32,454 bases of DNA, taken from IMG/VR virus record IMGVR_UViG_3300027759_000276, positions 1 through 32,454 of that record. One strand, written 5' to 3'. The translations under genes and the position numbers were made by a program. The DNA is from a virus. Below, piece after piece: positions 24,399-30,915 of the stretch; within the stretch, counting starts at the first letter, position 1; each line of letters begins with the position of its first letter. The notes below the pieces were generated by a model. It ran no database searches. It saw only the letters and a program-made list of their open reading frames with translations, and was not told the origin of the DNA.

Positions 24399-25084
24399 TA
24401 CTTAGCTCCAATTCTTTTGAGCAAGTTGCTGACCTGGCTGGGATTCCACAGGGAGTTACCACGTGGTGTTTCAATGCCACGTGCTGTCAGTGCTGTTGCG
24501 ATATCACGCAAGGTGCTGGCGCCAGACTTTTTGATGATGTCGTTGACCACTGGTGCGACACGGTCAGCATATTTGTCGGCCTGCTGCTTAATCACTTTGA
24601 CGCCAGCCTCTGAGCCGATCTCTGGTGTTGGGCTGCCGAGTACTTTACCTCTGCGCTTTAGTGCCTGCAAAGCCTGGCTAGTGCGCTCAGAGATGCGCTT
24701 GGCCTCATACTCAGCAAAGACAGCCATCATCTGCAGGAATGTACGGTCAGCCTCTGGCATATCAGCGCAGACAAATGGAACTTTTCCGTTGAGCAATGTA
24801 GAGATGAACTCCACATCACGTGCTAGGCGATCCAGCTTGGCCACTACTAACGTGGCTTTCTGCTTTTTAGCCAGGTCAAGTGCAGCCATAAGGCTTGGAC
24901 GGTCCTTGAGTTTTTTGCGTGTGCCTGATTCAATCTCGGTGTACTCACCAATGATTGACCATTTGCCACCATTGAGAAATGTACTAACCAACTCTCTTTG
25001 AGCCTCTAAGCCAAGGCCTGATACGCCCTGCTTGTCTGTTGATACTCGGTAGTACGCTACGAATTTGCCTGTGTGCGGTGTCAT
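24398..25084 (-). CDS. Serine recombinase (resolvase/invertase family)
   Basis: 228 residues. The catalytic N-terminal domain is complete: YYRVSTDKQG with nucleophile S15 and R13, then KLDRLARD (R86, R89) and a FLQMMAVFAEYEAKRISERT helix. The C-terminal part (STLRDIATALTARGIETPRG, then LWNPSQVSNLLKRIG) is the short DNA-binding helix set of small resolvase-type recombinases. It lacks the long C-terminal domain of large serine integrases, so multimer resolution or inversion is more likely than standard integration. AGGAG lies eight bases before the ATG. It is the first gene of the leftward operon. Confidence 0.92.
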   Translation of the reverse strand: MTPHTGKFVAYYRVSTDKQGVSGLGLEAQRELVSTFLNGGKWSIIGEYTEIESGTRKKLKDRPSLMAALDLAKKQKATLVVAKLDRLARDVEFISTLLNGKVPFVCADMPEADRTFLQMMAVFAEYEAKRISERTSQALQALKRRGKVLGSPTPEIGSEAGVKVIKQQADKYADRVAPVVNDIIKKSGASTLRDIATALTARGIETPRGNSLWNPSQVSNLLKRIGAK

Positions 25085-25117
25085 GTAGAACGCTCCTGTT
25101 TACGGTATGGTCCTGTT

Positions 25118-25136
25118 TTGATATCGAATTGATATC
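25118..25136. promoter_or_regulatory. Paired TTGATATC boxes, left operator candidate
   Basis: TTGATATC occurs at 25118-25125 and 25129-25136, spaced 11 bases, about one helical turn. The pair lies just downstream of the leftward -10 box. Ribbon-helix-helix proteins typically bind such short tandem boxes, and one is encoded at 25283. Single TTGATATC copies also occur inside genes, so the pairing, not the octamer, is the signal. Confidence 0.5.
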
Positions 25137-25146
25137 GCATGGAAGT

Positions 25147-25177
25147 ATTCTATTACAAAAACCATACGGCCTGTAAA
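25147..25177 (-). promoter_or_regulatory. Leftward promoter for the recombination operon
   Basis: On the - strand TTTACA (25177-25172) and TAGAAT (25152-25147) are 19 bases apart, a little long for sigma-70. The -10 region TTTGTAATAGAAT is identical over 13 bases to that of the capsid promoter. It lies 63 bases upstream of the recombinase ATG. Arms TGTTTAC and GTATGGT on one side and their complements on the other (25097-25111; 25161-25179) form a gapped inverted repeat around it. Confidence 0.55.
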
Positions 25178-25220
25178 CACCTTTTTTGTATTATTTTCTA
25201 AGGAAAACCCTAATACCCTG

Positions 25221-25249
25221 TTCACTGTACAGAATTCAAACGCTAGAAT
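25221..25249 (+). promoter_or_regulatory. Rightward promoter for the early operon
   Basis: TTCACT (25221-25226) and TAGAAT (25244-25249) have a 17-base spacer. The -10 hexamer is the same as in the two other promoters called here. The right-hand box pair begins on its last base, placing a possible operator over the start point. The leader is about 25-30 bases before the regulator ATG. Confidence 0.55.
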
Positions 25250-25267
25250 TGATATCTAGTTGAAATC
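25249..25267. promoter_or_regulatory. Paired boxes TTGATATC / TTGAAATC, right operator candidate
   Basis: TTGATATC (25249-25256) and TTGAAATC (25260-25267) are again 11 bases apart, as in the left pair. The pair overlaps the rightward -10 and expected transcription start, which would let the regulator encoded 16 bases further on control its own synthesis. Confidence 0.5.
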
Positions 25268-25282
25268 AAACGTACAAAAGCC

Positions 25283-25477
25283 ATGCAAAAGACACCCAAA
25301 GTAGCGATGCTCATACGCCTTAGACCTAGCACTAAGGAGCTTTTAGACGAGGCCTGCAAAGAGCAGCAGCGCTCACGCTCTAGCCTGATAGACCAGCTGA
25401 TCAAGGATGTTTTAACCAGGCAGTACGCAGACTTACATAGCAGACTGGATGACCTGGTTGGGAGGCAATCAGCATGA
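25283..25477 (+). CDS. Ribbon-helix-helix (Arc/CopG-type) regulator
   Basis: 64 residues with the full fold visible: a strand KVAMLIRLRP, helix one STKELLDEACKEQQ, the turn RSRSS and helix two LIDQLIKDVLTRQY. Such proteins dimerise through the strand, which lies in the DNA groove, and often repress their own gene. It is the first gene right of the divergent control region. The ribosome site is weak. An ATGA overlap couples it to the next gene. Antitoxin identity is possible but no toxin partner is recognised. Confidence 0.85.
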   Translation: MQKTPKVAMLIRLRPSTKELLDEACKEQQRSRSSLIDQLIKDVLTRQYADLHSRLDDLVGRQSA

Positions 25478-25647
25478 CGCACAAAGAGGCAAACAAGCTG
25501 CTGGACATGGCTCGCAATGGCAGAGACATACCAGAGGAAGTGATCACTGAGGCGCTTGAATGGACCGATGACATCGAGGCATTCAATCCTTACTGCGATG
25601 CAGTTGAGGCCTATGTAGACAAGATGAGAAAGAGTGGCCTGCTGTGA
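25474..25647 (+). CDS. Small acidic protein in the early operon
   Basis: 57 residues: helices HKEANKLLDMARNGRD, then EEVITEALEWTDDIEAFN and YCDAVEAYVDKMRKSG. It is acidic, has no membrane part and no family I know. The ATG overlaps the regulator stop (ATGA) and its TGA overlaps the GTG of the RuvC-like gene, so all three are translated together. Confidence 0.8.
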   Translation: MTHKEANKLLDMARNGRDIPEEVITEALEWTDDIEAFNPYCDAVEAYVDKMRKSGLL

Positions 25648-26102
25648 TCACCACCGTATTGGCCATTGATCTTGGTACACGCACTGGCTGGGCAGCGCTC
25701 ACGCAGGGCAAGGTTGTGCATGGCTGGGTAGATCTCAAACCAAAGCGCTTTGAAGGTGGTGGTATGCGCTTTCTCAGGTTCAAACAGTGGCTTGGAGAGA
25801 TCAAGAACGCTGTTGGTGATATCCAAGCGGTTTACTTTGAAGAGGTAAGACGTCACCAGGGAGTTGATGCAGCTCACGTTTACGGTGGCTTGATGGCCAC
25901 GCTGACTGCCTGGTGCGAACACCACCAAATCCCATACAGCGGTGTGCCAGTCGGGACTATCAAGTTACACGCCACTGGCAAAGGCAACGCCAACAAAGAC
26001 GCCATGGTGGCTGCCATGCAGGCCAAAGGCCATCCAGTAACAGATGACAACGAGGCCGATGCCCTGGCCATATTGCACTGGGCGATGGAGCAAGACACAT
26101 GA
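25644..26102 (+). CDS. RuvC-like Holliday junction resolvase
   Basis: 152 residues from a GTG overlapping the previous stop. The RNase H-like fold residues are present: VLAIDLGTRTGWA (D9), VYFEEVRRHQG (E66/E67) and DDNEADALAI (D135 or nearby, D139), the order of RuvC catalytic acids. Length is close to the 170 or so of bacterial RuvC. It would cut four-way or branched DNA made during recombination and packaging. An ATGA overlap links it to the next gene. Confidence 0.9.
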   Translation: MITTVLAIDLGTRTGWAALTQGKVVHGWVDLKPKRFEGGGMRFLRFKQWLGEIKNAVGDIQAVYFEEVRRHQGVDAAHVYGGLMATLTAWCEHHQIPYSGVPVGTIKLHATGKGNANKDAMVAAMQAKGHPVTDDNEADALAILHWAMEQDT

Positions 26103-26317
26103 GAAAACCAATTGGCCTGACATACCCATTGAGCGTTCTTACTGAGACACCAGAAGAGCAAGAGGCATTCAACCAGGTTGAGCGCAACAGCAAGGTCAAA
26201 CAAGAGATCTTGCGTAACCCAAGCAAGGAGGCAAAGCTGCTGATGGAAGTGGCGCTGCTGACTGACCTGGTCCGAGATCTTGCTGACCGTGTGCGCCAGC
26301 TGGAGGGAAAGCAATGA
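26099..26317 (+). CDS. Small coiled-coil protein of unknown function
   Basis: 72 residues. A polar N-terminus (KPIGLTYPLSVLTETPEEQE) precedes a long helix with heptad-like Leu/Val spacing (KLLMEVALLTDLVRDLADRVRQLEGKQ), suggesting oligomerisation. ATGA overlaps on both sides. No family recognised. Confidence 0.75.
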   Translation: MRKPIGLTYPLSVLTETPEEQEAFNQVERNSKVKQEILRNPSKEAKLLMEVALLTDLVRDLADRVRQLEGKQ

Positions 26318-26418
26318 GCAACATAGTTTTGATTTCATTACTTGCATTCTTGGCTGGTCTTGTTGTGGCTTTTATTGGCATAGCACTTCTTGTATTTTGG
26401 AGCTACCAAGATGAATAA
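26314..26418 (+). CDS. Very small single-helix membrane protein
   Basis: 34 residues from the ATG overlapping the previous stop. Nearly all of it is one membrane helix (VLISLLAFLAGLVVAFIGI, then ALLVFWSY), with a short acidic end YQDE. It overlaps the next gene by eight bases. Real status rests on perfect overlap spacing within the operon and on the clean helix; function unknown. Confidence 0.65.
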   Translation: MSNIVLISLLAFLAGLVVAFIGIALLVFWSYQDE

Positions 26419-26635
26419 GACCAAAGACTTTATAGCGTTGTACCGAGATGAGGACGGTGTCGTTGTCGGCAGCGAAACCGTTAACCATGAAGTCAGACAG
26501 TGGCTGGCCACCATCGAGGAACTAAAGCTGGCGCTGTACACAGAGATGCACAAGGTCCAAGACCTAAGAGAGCTGCTAGACGAGACACGCAAGATCACTT
26601 TAGATCTGGCTAAAAAAATCAATAAGGGGATCTGA
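26411..26635 (+). CDS. Small helical protein of unknown function
   Basis: 74 residues from the ATG at 26411, chosen over an in-frame start at 26390 because GGAG lies about ten bases upstream and the longer form would sit deep in the previous gene. A short strand region (KDFIALYRDEDGVVVGSETV) is followed by a long charged helix (WLATIEELKLALYTEMHKVQ). It overlaps the next ATG by one base (TGATG). Confidence 0.7.
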   Translation: MNKTKDFIALYRDEDGVVVGSETVNHEVRQWLATIEELKLALYTEMHKVQDLRELLDETRKITLDLAKKINKGI

Positions 26636-26880
26636 TGCAGTGTCCTATTTGCCAGACCTGGACAGCGGTCAAAGACACACGTAAGCGTGAGAACAACATC
26701 ACCATCAGACGGTATGAGTGTGCCAACTTGCACACGTTTAAGACTACCGAGCAGATCACCCAGATCCTGGACGCCACACACATGGAGCAACTGAAGTTGG
26801 CCAGGATAGAAAACATTGTGAAGGCCAGCAGGAGCAGGACTAGAGCGCCCAGGAAGTCTAAGAAGGCTAGTTATGCATGA
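26635..26880 (+). CDS. Zinc-ribbon protein resembling the NrdR N-terminus
   Basis: 81 residues. MQCPICQ (C3, C6), a basic stretch with DTRKRENNITIRRYEC (C29), then HTFKTTEQI (H33) follow the plan of the NrdR zinc ribbon (CPxC, D(S/T)R, IRRRR.C, FTTxE). The second Cys pair is reduced to Cys and His. The NrdR ATP-cone is absent, and a basic Arg/Lys tail (SRSRTRAPRKSKKASYA) takes its place, so it is probably a small nucleic-acid-binding protein. Overlaps by one base upstream and by ATGA downstream. Confidence 0.75.
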   Translation: MQCPICQTWTAVKDTRKRENNITIRRYECANLHTFKTTEQITQILDATHMEQLKLARIENIVKASRSRTRAPRKSKKASYA

Positions 26881-27107
26881 AACACAAGTACATCTACAGG
26901 AAGGCCAGCAATGCGCCCTCACCCAGCCTGGAATGCCTGCTGATGGCGTGTGGCAGAGAGTTGTTAACGACTTGGGAAGTCTTGCGGGACAAGGAGTTGA
27001 TCGAGAGGCATCTAAAGGCGCTAGACGCTCTATATGGCGCAAACGCAGAGGCCAAGGTACGCCAGTACATGAGAGAGATCTACAGAAATGAGCGCAATGC
27101 CAGATAA
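26877..27107 (+). CDS. Small protein preceding the replication initiator
   Basis: 76 residues. Basic at both ends (MKHKYIYRKASNAPSPS; YMREIYRNERNAR) with helices between (ECLLMACGRELLTTWEVLRDKELIERHLKALDALYG). No family recognised. It starts in an ATGA overlap and extends 20 bases into the initiator gene. In lambdoid phages helicase loaders follow, not precede, the initiator, and this protein is far too small for one. Confidence 0.75.
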   Translation: MKHKYIYRKASNAPSPSLECLLMACGRELLTTWEVLRDKELIERHLKALDALYGANAEAKVRQYMREIYRNERNAR

Positions 27108-28011
27108 CGTGCTGCCCTTTGAGATGCCTGCTAAACCCAGGATCAAACAACAAGACGCCCTACCCGATCAGAGAAAGATCGTAGTAATGCCATTCAAAGC
27201 CATCTTTGATGAGAGGCTCAATCACGGTACATTAAGAACACTATCGGCCATTGCAGCATTCAGCAATCGAGCTGGGATCACTTGGGTTAGCCAGGTACGC
27301 ATATCCAAAGACCTAAAGATAAGCCAGCAAGCAGTTAGCAAGCAAGTTACCCAGCTCAAAGCACTGGGCTACATAGAAGTAGTCAAGAAGGGTTTCCATG
27401 GCAAGTCAACAGACACCATCAGGATCATCTTTGATGCAGAGATTACAGCTGCAGAGGCCATAGCAATGGTCAGCAACAAGGAAGACGCCAGGCCACCAGG
27501 TCAGATAGAGGCTGAAGAAAAAAGGTTACAAAAAGAAGTAGACCAAGAAGGCCTCAAACGCATCCAGGACATGATCAGACAGTCACTAACCACCACAACC
27601 AAGCAGGCACAAAAGGAGTACCAAATGCCACAAGACAATGAAACCATCACAGTCAAGAAGATGAAAGCAGAGATGAAAAAGAATATTACCAAGCCTGTGG
27701 ATAAGTCAGCTAAAAAGGCTCACGTAGACAACCCCCAGGTTGTACATGGAGAGAGCCACATAGACAACCTCCAGGTTGTTAACGTAGACAACCTCCAGGT
27801 TGTAGAGAACACCGTATTTAACACTATATCTATTAATATTAATGTTATGAACAACAAAGAATTAAAGAAGTATTCAAAAGCTGAGATCGAGTCCAAGCTC
27901 GAACTGTTGCTGCCTGCCTACCAAGCCGAGGGCATCGAGCCTACAGAACAGGCTCTGGTTGATGGAATCATGCACATGATGGCAACCCAAGCCAAGATGA
28001 ATGCTGTTTAA
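27088..28011 (+). CDS. Winged-helix replication initiator, lambda O-like in layout
   Basis: 307 residues. Residues about 45-110 form a winged helix: HGTLRTLSAIAAFSNRAGIT, then VRISKDLKISQQAVSKQVTQL and ALGYIEVVKKG. A Lys/Glu-rich linker follows. Residues 213-239 repeat (V/I)DN(P/L)QVV three times, which is the translation of three DNA iterons. The C-terminal 55 residues are a separate helical domain (KAEIESKLELLLPAYQAEGIEP). Lambda O likewise has an N-terminal iteron-binding winged helix, a linker encoded by the origin and a C-terminal helicase-loading part. Sequence similarity to O itself is not evident, so the call rests on fold, iterons and gene position. Confidence 0.8.
   Translation: MSAMPDNVLPFEMPAKPRIKQQDALPDQRKIVVMPFKAIFDERLNHGTLRTLSAIAAFSNRAGITWVSQVRISKDLKISQQAVSKQVTQLKALGYIEVVKKGFHGKSTDTIRIIFDAEITAAEAIAMVSNKEDARPPGQIEAEEKRLQKEVDQEGLKRIQDMIRQSLTTTTKQAQKEYQMPQDNETITVKKMKAEMKKNITKPVDKSAKKAHVDNPQVVHGESHIDNLQVVNVDNLQVVENTVFNTISININVMNNKELKKYSKAEIESKLELLLPAYQAEGIEPTEQALVDGIMHMMATQAKMNAV
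27696..27870. other. Candidate replication origin inside the initiator gene
   Basis: In order: a perfect DnaA box TTATCCACA on the - strand (27704-27696); three iterons TAGACAACC(C/T)CCAGGTTGT at 27725-27743, 27761-27779 and 27785-27803, each an inverted repeat (ACAACCT-CC-AGGTTGT in the last two); then an AT-rich stretch with about 13 G/C in 60 bases (27811-27870) that includes the palindrome ATTAATATTAAT (27832-27843). Iterons next to an AT-rich unwinding element within the initiator gene is the architecture of the lambda origin. Activity is inferred. Confidence 0.75.
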
Positions 28012-28358
28012 ACGCAATCTAAGCCACCTAGAAGGCCTGTAATATGCAAAGTCAATACCTAGGTAGCCACCAAGCAATTCAAGGCCTTGTAGAGCCTGTT
28101 ATCTGCGCTTGTACAAAACCCAAAGGTTCGTCTGCAATATGTACAGAGGAGGCACTTCCCTATAGAGAGAGCGCTTTGTACAGGCCAGGGGGATGCTTGA
28201 ATGATGCGAAATGGCATCTGAGTACGAAAGCACTACACCTCCCCCCACCCCACCACCTGTGCGATAGGGGGCTTCTCTGAATTTTTCCCCCCTTTCTCCA
28301 TGAGTACCTTTTACTACATTCACATTTTCTCTATTTTTTCAACCAAAGGACTAAGTTA
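28012..28358. other. Intergenic region between initiator and SSB-like gene
   Basis: No convincing gene; an open frame here has no ribosome site and odd composition. It holds a perfect palindrome TACCTAGGTA (28056-28065), a C-rich run (28238-28257) whose complement GGTGGTGGGGTGGGGGGAGG could form a G-quadruplex, and a GGGGG (28266-28271) that could pair with the C run. Near the end TTTACT (28310-28315) and TATTTT (28332-28337), 16 bases apart, are a weak promoter candidate for the packaging genes. AAAGGA before the ATG at 28359 is the ribosome site. Confidence 0.5.
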
Positions 28359-28685
28359 ATGACTACTAACTATGAATTAAGACCTGGCCAGGGATCTGCT
28401 TTCAAGAACAAGAACAAGACTGAGGATTGGCATCCTGCGTACAAGGGTGAGGTTATGTTGCCTGATGGGACGCTGCACTGGATTGATATCAAGCCTGGTA
28501 AGACTAAGGCTGGAGAGTATTGGTTTGGCATCAAGATTGGTGCGCCAAAGCAGCCTAAACAGACTGGCCAACAGCAAGGCATGGTCTTGGACCAGCCAAA
28601 GCCTTTTGCTCCAGCTGCGCCTATTGCCAAACCCTCCCCTGCTGCCAATGCTGTGGCTGCTATGGATGACGATATTCCTTTTTGA
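28359..28685 (+). CDS. Small SSB-like protein with acidic C-terminal tip
   Basis: 108 residues. The N-terminal 65 residues (GSAFKNKNKTEDWHPAYKG, then VMLPDGTLHWIDIKPGK and EYWFGIKIG) look like a short five-strand OB-type domain found in phage and plasmid proteins. A Gln/Pro/Ala-rich linker follows, and the last residues MDDDIPF match the tip of E. coli SSB (DDDIPF), which recruits host repair and replication enzymes. A role in coating single strands during replication or RecT recombination is inferred. AAAGGA lies before the ATG. Confidence 0.8.
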   Translation: MTTNYELRPGQGSAFKNKNKTEDWHPAYKGEVMLPDGTLHWIDIKPGKTKAGEYWFGIKIGAPKQPKQTGQQQGMVLDQPKPFAPAAPIAKPSPAANAVAAMDDDIPF

Positions 28686-28693
28686 GGTAAGAC

Positions 28694-28933
28694 ATGACTG
28701 ATAAACAAATACCAGCATTCCCCGTTGCCTTCAAATGGGGCGATGAATTAAGCCAATACAACGGCATGACCTTGCGTGATTACTTTGCTGCCAAGGTGTT
28801 GCATGGAGTCATGTCGAGTGTAGAGATGGGCATCGTATTTTCTAAAGGCGATAAACCCCCATCAAATGAAATTGCTGAATCTTGCTACGCAATGGCGGAC
28901 GCAATGCTTGAAGCTCGCAATGGCCAGAACTAA
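28694..28933 (+). CDS. Conserved phage protein of unknown function
   Basis: 79 residues, with GAGGTAAG before the ATG. The central NGMTLRDYFAAKVLHG and the end ESCYAMADAMLEAR form a pattern I know from very many phage genomes, always unassigned. No membrane segment. It overlaps the terminase small subunit start by 14 bases. Confidence 0.8.
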   Translation: MTDKQIPAFPVAFKWGDELSQYNGMTLRDYFAAKVLHGVMSSVEMGIVFSKGDKPPSNEIAESCYAMADAMLEARNGQN

Positions 28934-29369
28934 GTACCCGACTCAGATCCCACCAGTTGCTGGCTGGGGTGGCACTCGTTCCATTGTCAGGCGTTTGGAG
29001 CGCTCCACTACGCTGGTCAAGAACAAGGAGGCCACTGCGTATGCTTTGCTGGCCATGGCTAACACCAAGATCACAGACATCATGTCGTGGGATGAGAATG
29101 GCCATGTGAAGGTCAAGCCTAGCCACTTGATCCCAGAGACTGCGCTGATGTCTATTAAGAACATCAAGGTGCGTGTGGACAAGGACGGTGCGTCTACGCT
29201 GGAGATTGATCTCTATGACAAGGTGGCGGTGCTGCGGATCCTGGCTAAAGCTAGTGGTTTGCTGGACAACCCAGACAATGAGGACAAGCCTAGCGTGATT
29301 GGTATCAATGTACGTGCGCCAGATGTTGTGGATGTAGAAGACAAACCAAGGGATGACCATGAAAACTAA
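28920..29369 (+). CDS. Terminase small subunit
   Basis: 149 residues from the ATG at 28920 (ARTKYPTQIPPVAGWGG start); an in-frame upstream codon at 28866 lies deep in the previous gene. Helical residues about 35-60 (SIVRRLERSTTLVKNKEATAYALLAMANTK) are followed by a mixed segment and an acidic C-terminus. Called from size and from its place directly before, and overlapping by about 11 bases, the large subunit; the sequence motif itself is weak. Small subunits bind the packaging site and regulate the motor. Confidence 0.75.
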   Translation: MARTKYPTQIPPVAGWGGTRSIVRRLERSTTLVKNKEATAYALLAMANTKITDIMSWDENGHVKVKPSHLIPETALMSIKNIKVRVDKDGASTLEIDLYDKVAVLRILAKASGLLDNPDNEDKPSVIGINVRAPDVVDVEDKPRDDHEN

Positions 29370-30915
29370 AGAGCATTCGCCACGTGAATTGCCAATGGCT
29401 GGCTTGAATCTGGACTTCAGTAAAAGCCCAATCGTCTATGACATGATACAAAGCAATGCCTTTGTACAAGGCTTAATGGGTCCTGTTGGCTCTGGTAAGT
29501 CTTATGCCTGTGCAGCCAAGATCATGATCAAAGCTGTCCAGCAAAAGCCATCCCCTGTGGACGGTATCAAGTATTCACGCTGGGCGGTGGTGCGTAACAG
29601 CTACCCCATGCTCAAGACCACCACTATCAAGACATGGCTAGATCTCTTCCCAGAGGCCACCTTTGGTAATCTGCTGTGGACGCCACCGATTACGCATCAC
29701 ATTAGACTGCCTGCCAGAGGTGACGCTGCTGGCATTGACTGCGAGATTATTTTCTTAGCCCTTGATCAACCAAAAGACGTGCGTAAGTTGCTCTCACTGG
29801 AGCTGACTGGTGCGTGGGTGAATGAGGCACGTGAGTTACCAAAGGCTGTGATTGATGGCCTCACCCACCGTGTTGGCCGATACCCTACCAAGCGTGATGG
29901 TGGTGCTACCTGGCACGGCATCATCATGGATACCAACCCGATGGATGATGATCACTGGTGGCATCGAGTAGCTGAGAAAGAGCCAATCACTGGCAAGTAC
30001 GCATGGAAGTTTTTTAAGCAGCCTGGTGGTGTGCTTGAAGTGGCTAAAGAAGATCTGCCAGAAAACCCAGAGGCCAATGACCATATTTTCGCAAGTGGCA
30101 AATGGTGGCGTCTAAATGAGAAAGCAGAGAACGTCAACAACCTACCCGCTGGCTACTATATGCAGCAGCTGGCTGGCAAAAACTTAGACTGGATTCGCTG
30201 TTATGCCCAAGGCGTCTACACCTTTGTAAAGGACGGTCAAAGCGTCTGGCCTGAGTACGATGACAACATCATGGCTGCCGAACTGGAGGCAGATCCTAAT
30301 TTGCCTATCCAAGTCGGTCTAGACTTTGGATTGACGCCTGCAGCAGTCTTTGGTCAGCGCCATCCAAGTGGCCAGTGGCGTGTATTGCATGAGATCGTTA
30401 CCTTTGACATGGGTCTAGAGCGCTTTGGCCAGCAATTGCTCACCGAGTTGCAGACTAGGTTCCCAAAATATGAGGTACGCATATGGGGTGACCCTGCGGG
30501 TATGCAGCGTGACGCCATTTATGAAACTACTGCGTTTGAATATCTGCGCTCACTAGGGCTAAAAGCAGAGCCAACTGCGACAAACGACTTCAAAGCCAGG
30601 CGTGAGGCTGCAGCTGCGCCAATGAACCGCATGGTTATGGGTAAACCTGGCTTACTTATCCACAAGCAATGCAAGTTATTGCGTAAGTCTCTCTCTGGTG
30701 GCTATCACTTTAAGCGTATTGCTGTCGGTGCTGGCCACGAAAGATTCAAAGATACGCCAAATAAGAACGAACACTCGCACGTGGGTGACGCATTTGGGTA
30801 CTTACTCACTGGTGGCGGTGAATATCGCCAGCTGACCAGGGGATCTAACCGCACAAATGGCAAAGTCTTCATTGCTCAAACTATTGCATCGGATGATTTT
30901 GATGTATTTGCCTGA
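29359..30915 (+). CDS. Terminase large subunit
   Basis: 518 residues from the ATG at 29359, favoured over an ATG at 29353 because AAGGGA is then six bases upstream. Walker A is GPVGSGKS (G41-S48), the Walker B region is LTGAWVNEAREL (E156), and the C-terminal RNase H-like nuclease has VGLDFGLTP (D322), IWGDPAG (D378) and HVGDAFGYLL. It is the ATP-driven motor and cutter that packages DNA through the portal. Ends with a 14-base overlap into the next gene. Confidence 0.95.
   Translation: MKTKEHSPRELPMAGLNLDFSKSPIVYDMIQSNAFVQGLMGPVGSGKSYACAAKIMIKAVQQKPSPVDGIKYSRWAVVRNSYPMLKTTTIKTWLDLFPEATFGNLLWTPPITHHIRLPARGDAAGIDCEIIFLALDQPKDVRKLLSLELTGAWVNEARELPKAVIDGLTHRVGRYPTKRDGGATWHGIIMDTNPMDDDHWWHRVAEKEPITGKYAWKFFKQPGGVLEVAKEDLPENPEANDHIFASGKWWRLNEKAENVNNLPAGYYMQQLAGKNLDWIRCYAQGVYTFVKDGQSVWPEYDDNIMAAELEADPNLPIQVGLDFGLTPAAVFGQRHPSGQWRVLHEIVTFDMGLERFGQQLLTELQTRFPKYEVRIWGDPAGMQRDAIYETTAFEYLRSLGLKAEPTATNDFKARREAAAAPMNRMVMGKPGLLIHKQCKLLRKSLSGGYHFKRIAVGAGHERFKDTPNKNEHSHVGDAFGYLLTGGGEYRQLTRGSNRTNGKVFIAQTIASDDFDVFA

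Noticed and set aside
25283-25647. Toxin-antitoxin pair (ribbon-helix-helix plus a small downstream gene).
   Set aside because: The 57-aa protein is acidic with no toxin family pattern, and the regulator has a more natural role at the divergent promoters.
28150-28175. CACTTCCCTATAGAGAGAG resembles promoters of T7/SP6-type RNA polymerases.
   Set aside because: No single-subunit RNA polymerase gene is present in the closed map and I found no second copy of the motif, so the likeness is probably chance.
28110-28182. TGTACA three times in the 28 kb gap and once at 25226, suggesting a regulator box.
   Set aside because: TGTACA also occurs several times inside genes (near 4620, 6736, 19099, 29463), so it is not special to control regions.
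28044-28280. 78-aa open frame in the intergenic region.
   Set aside because: No ribosome site, irregular composition (Pro/His/Leu-rich end from the C-run), and no protein-like pattern.
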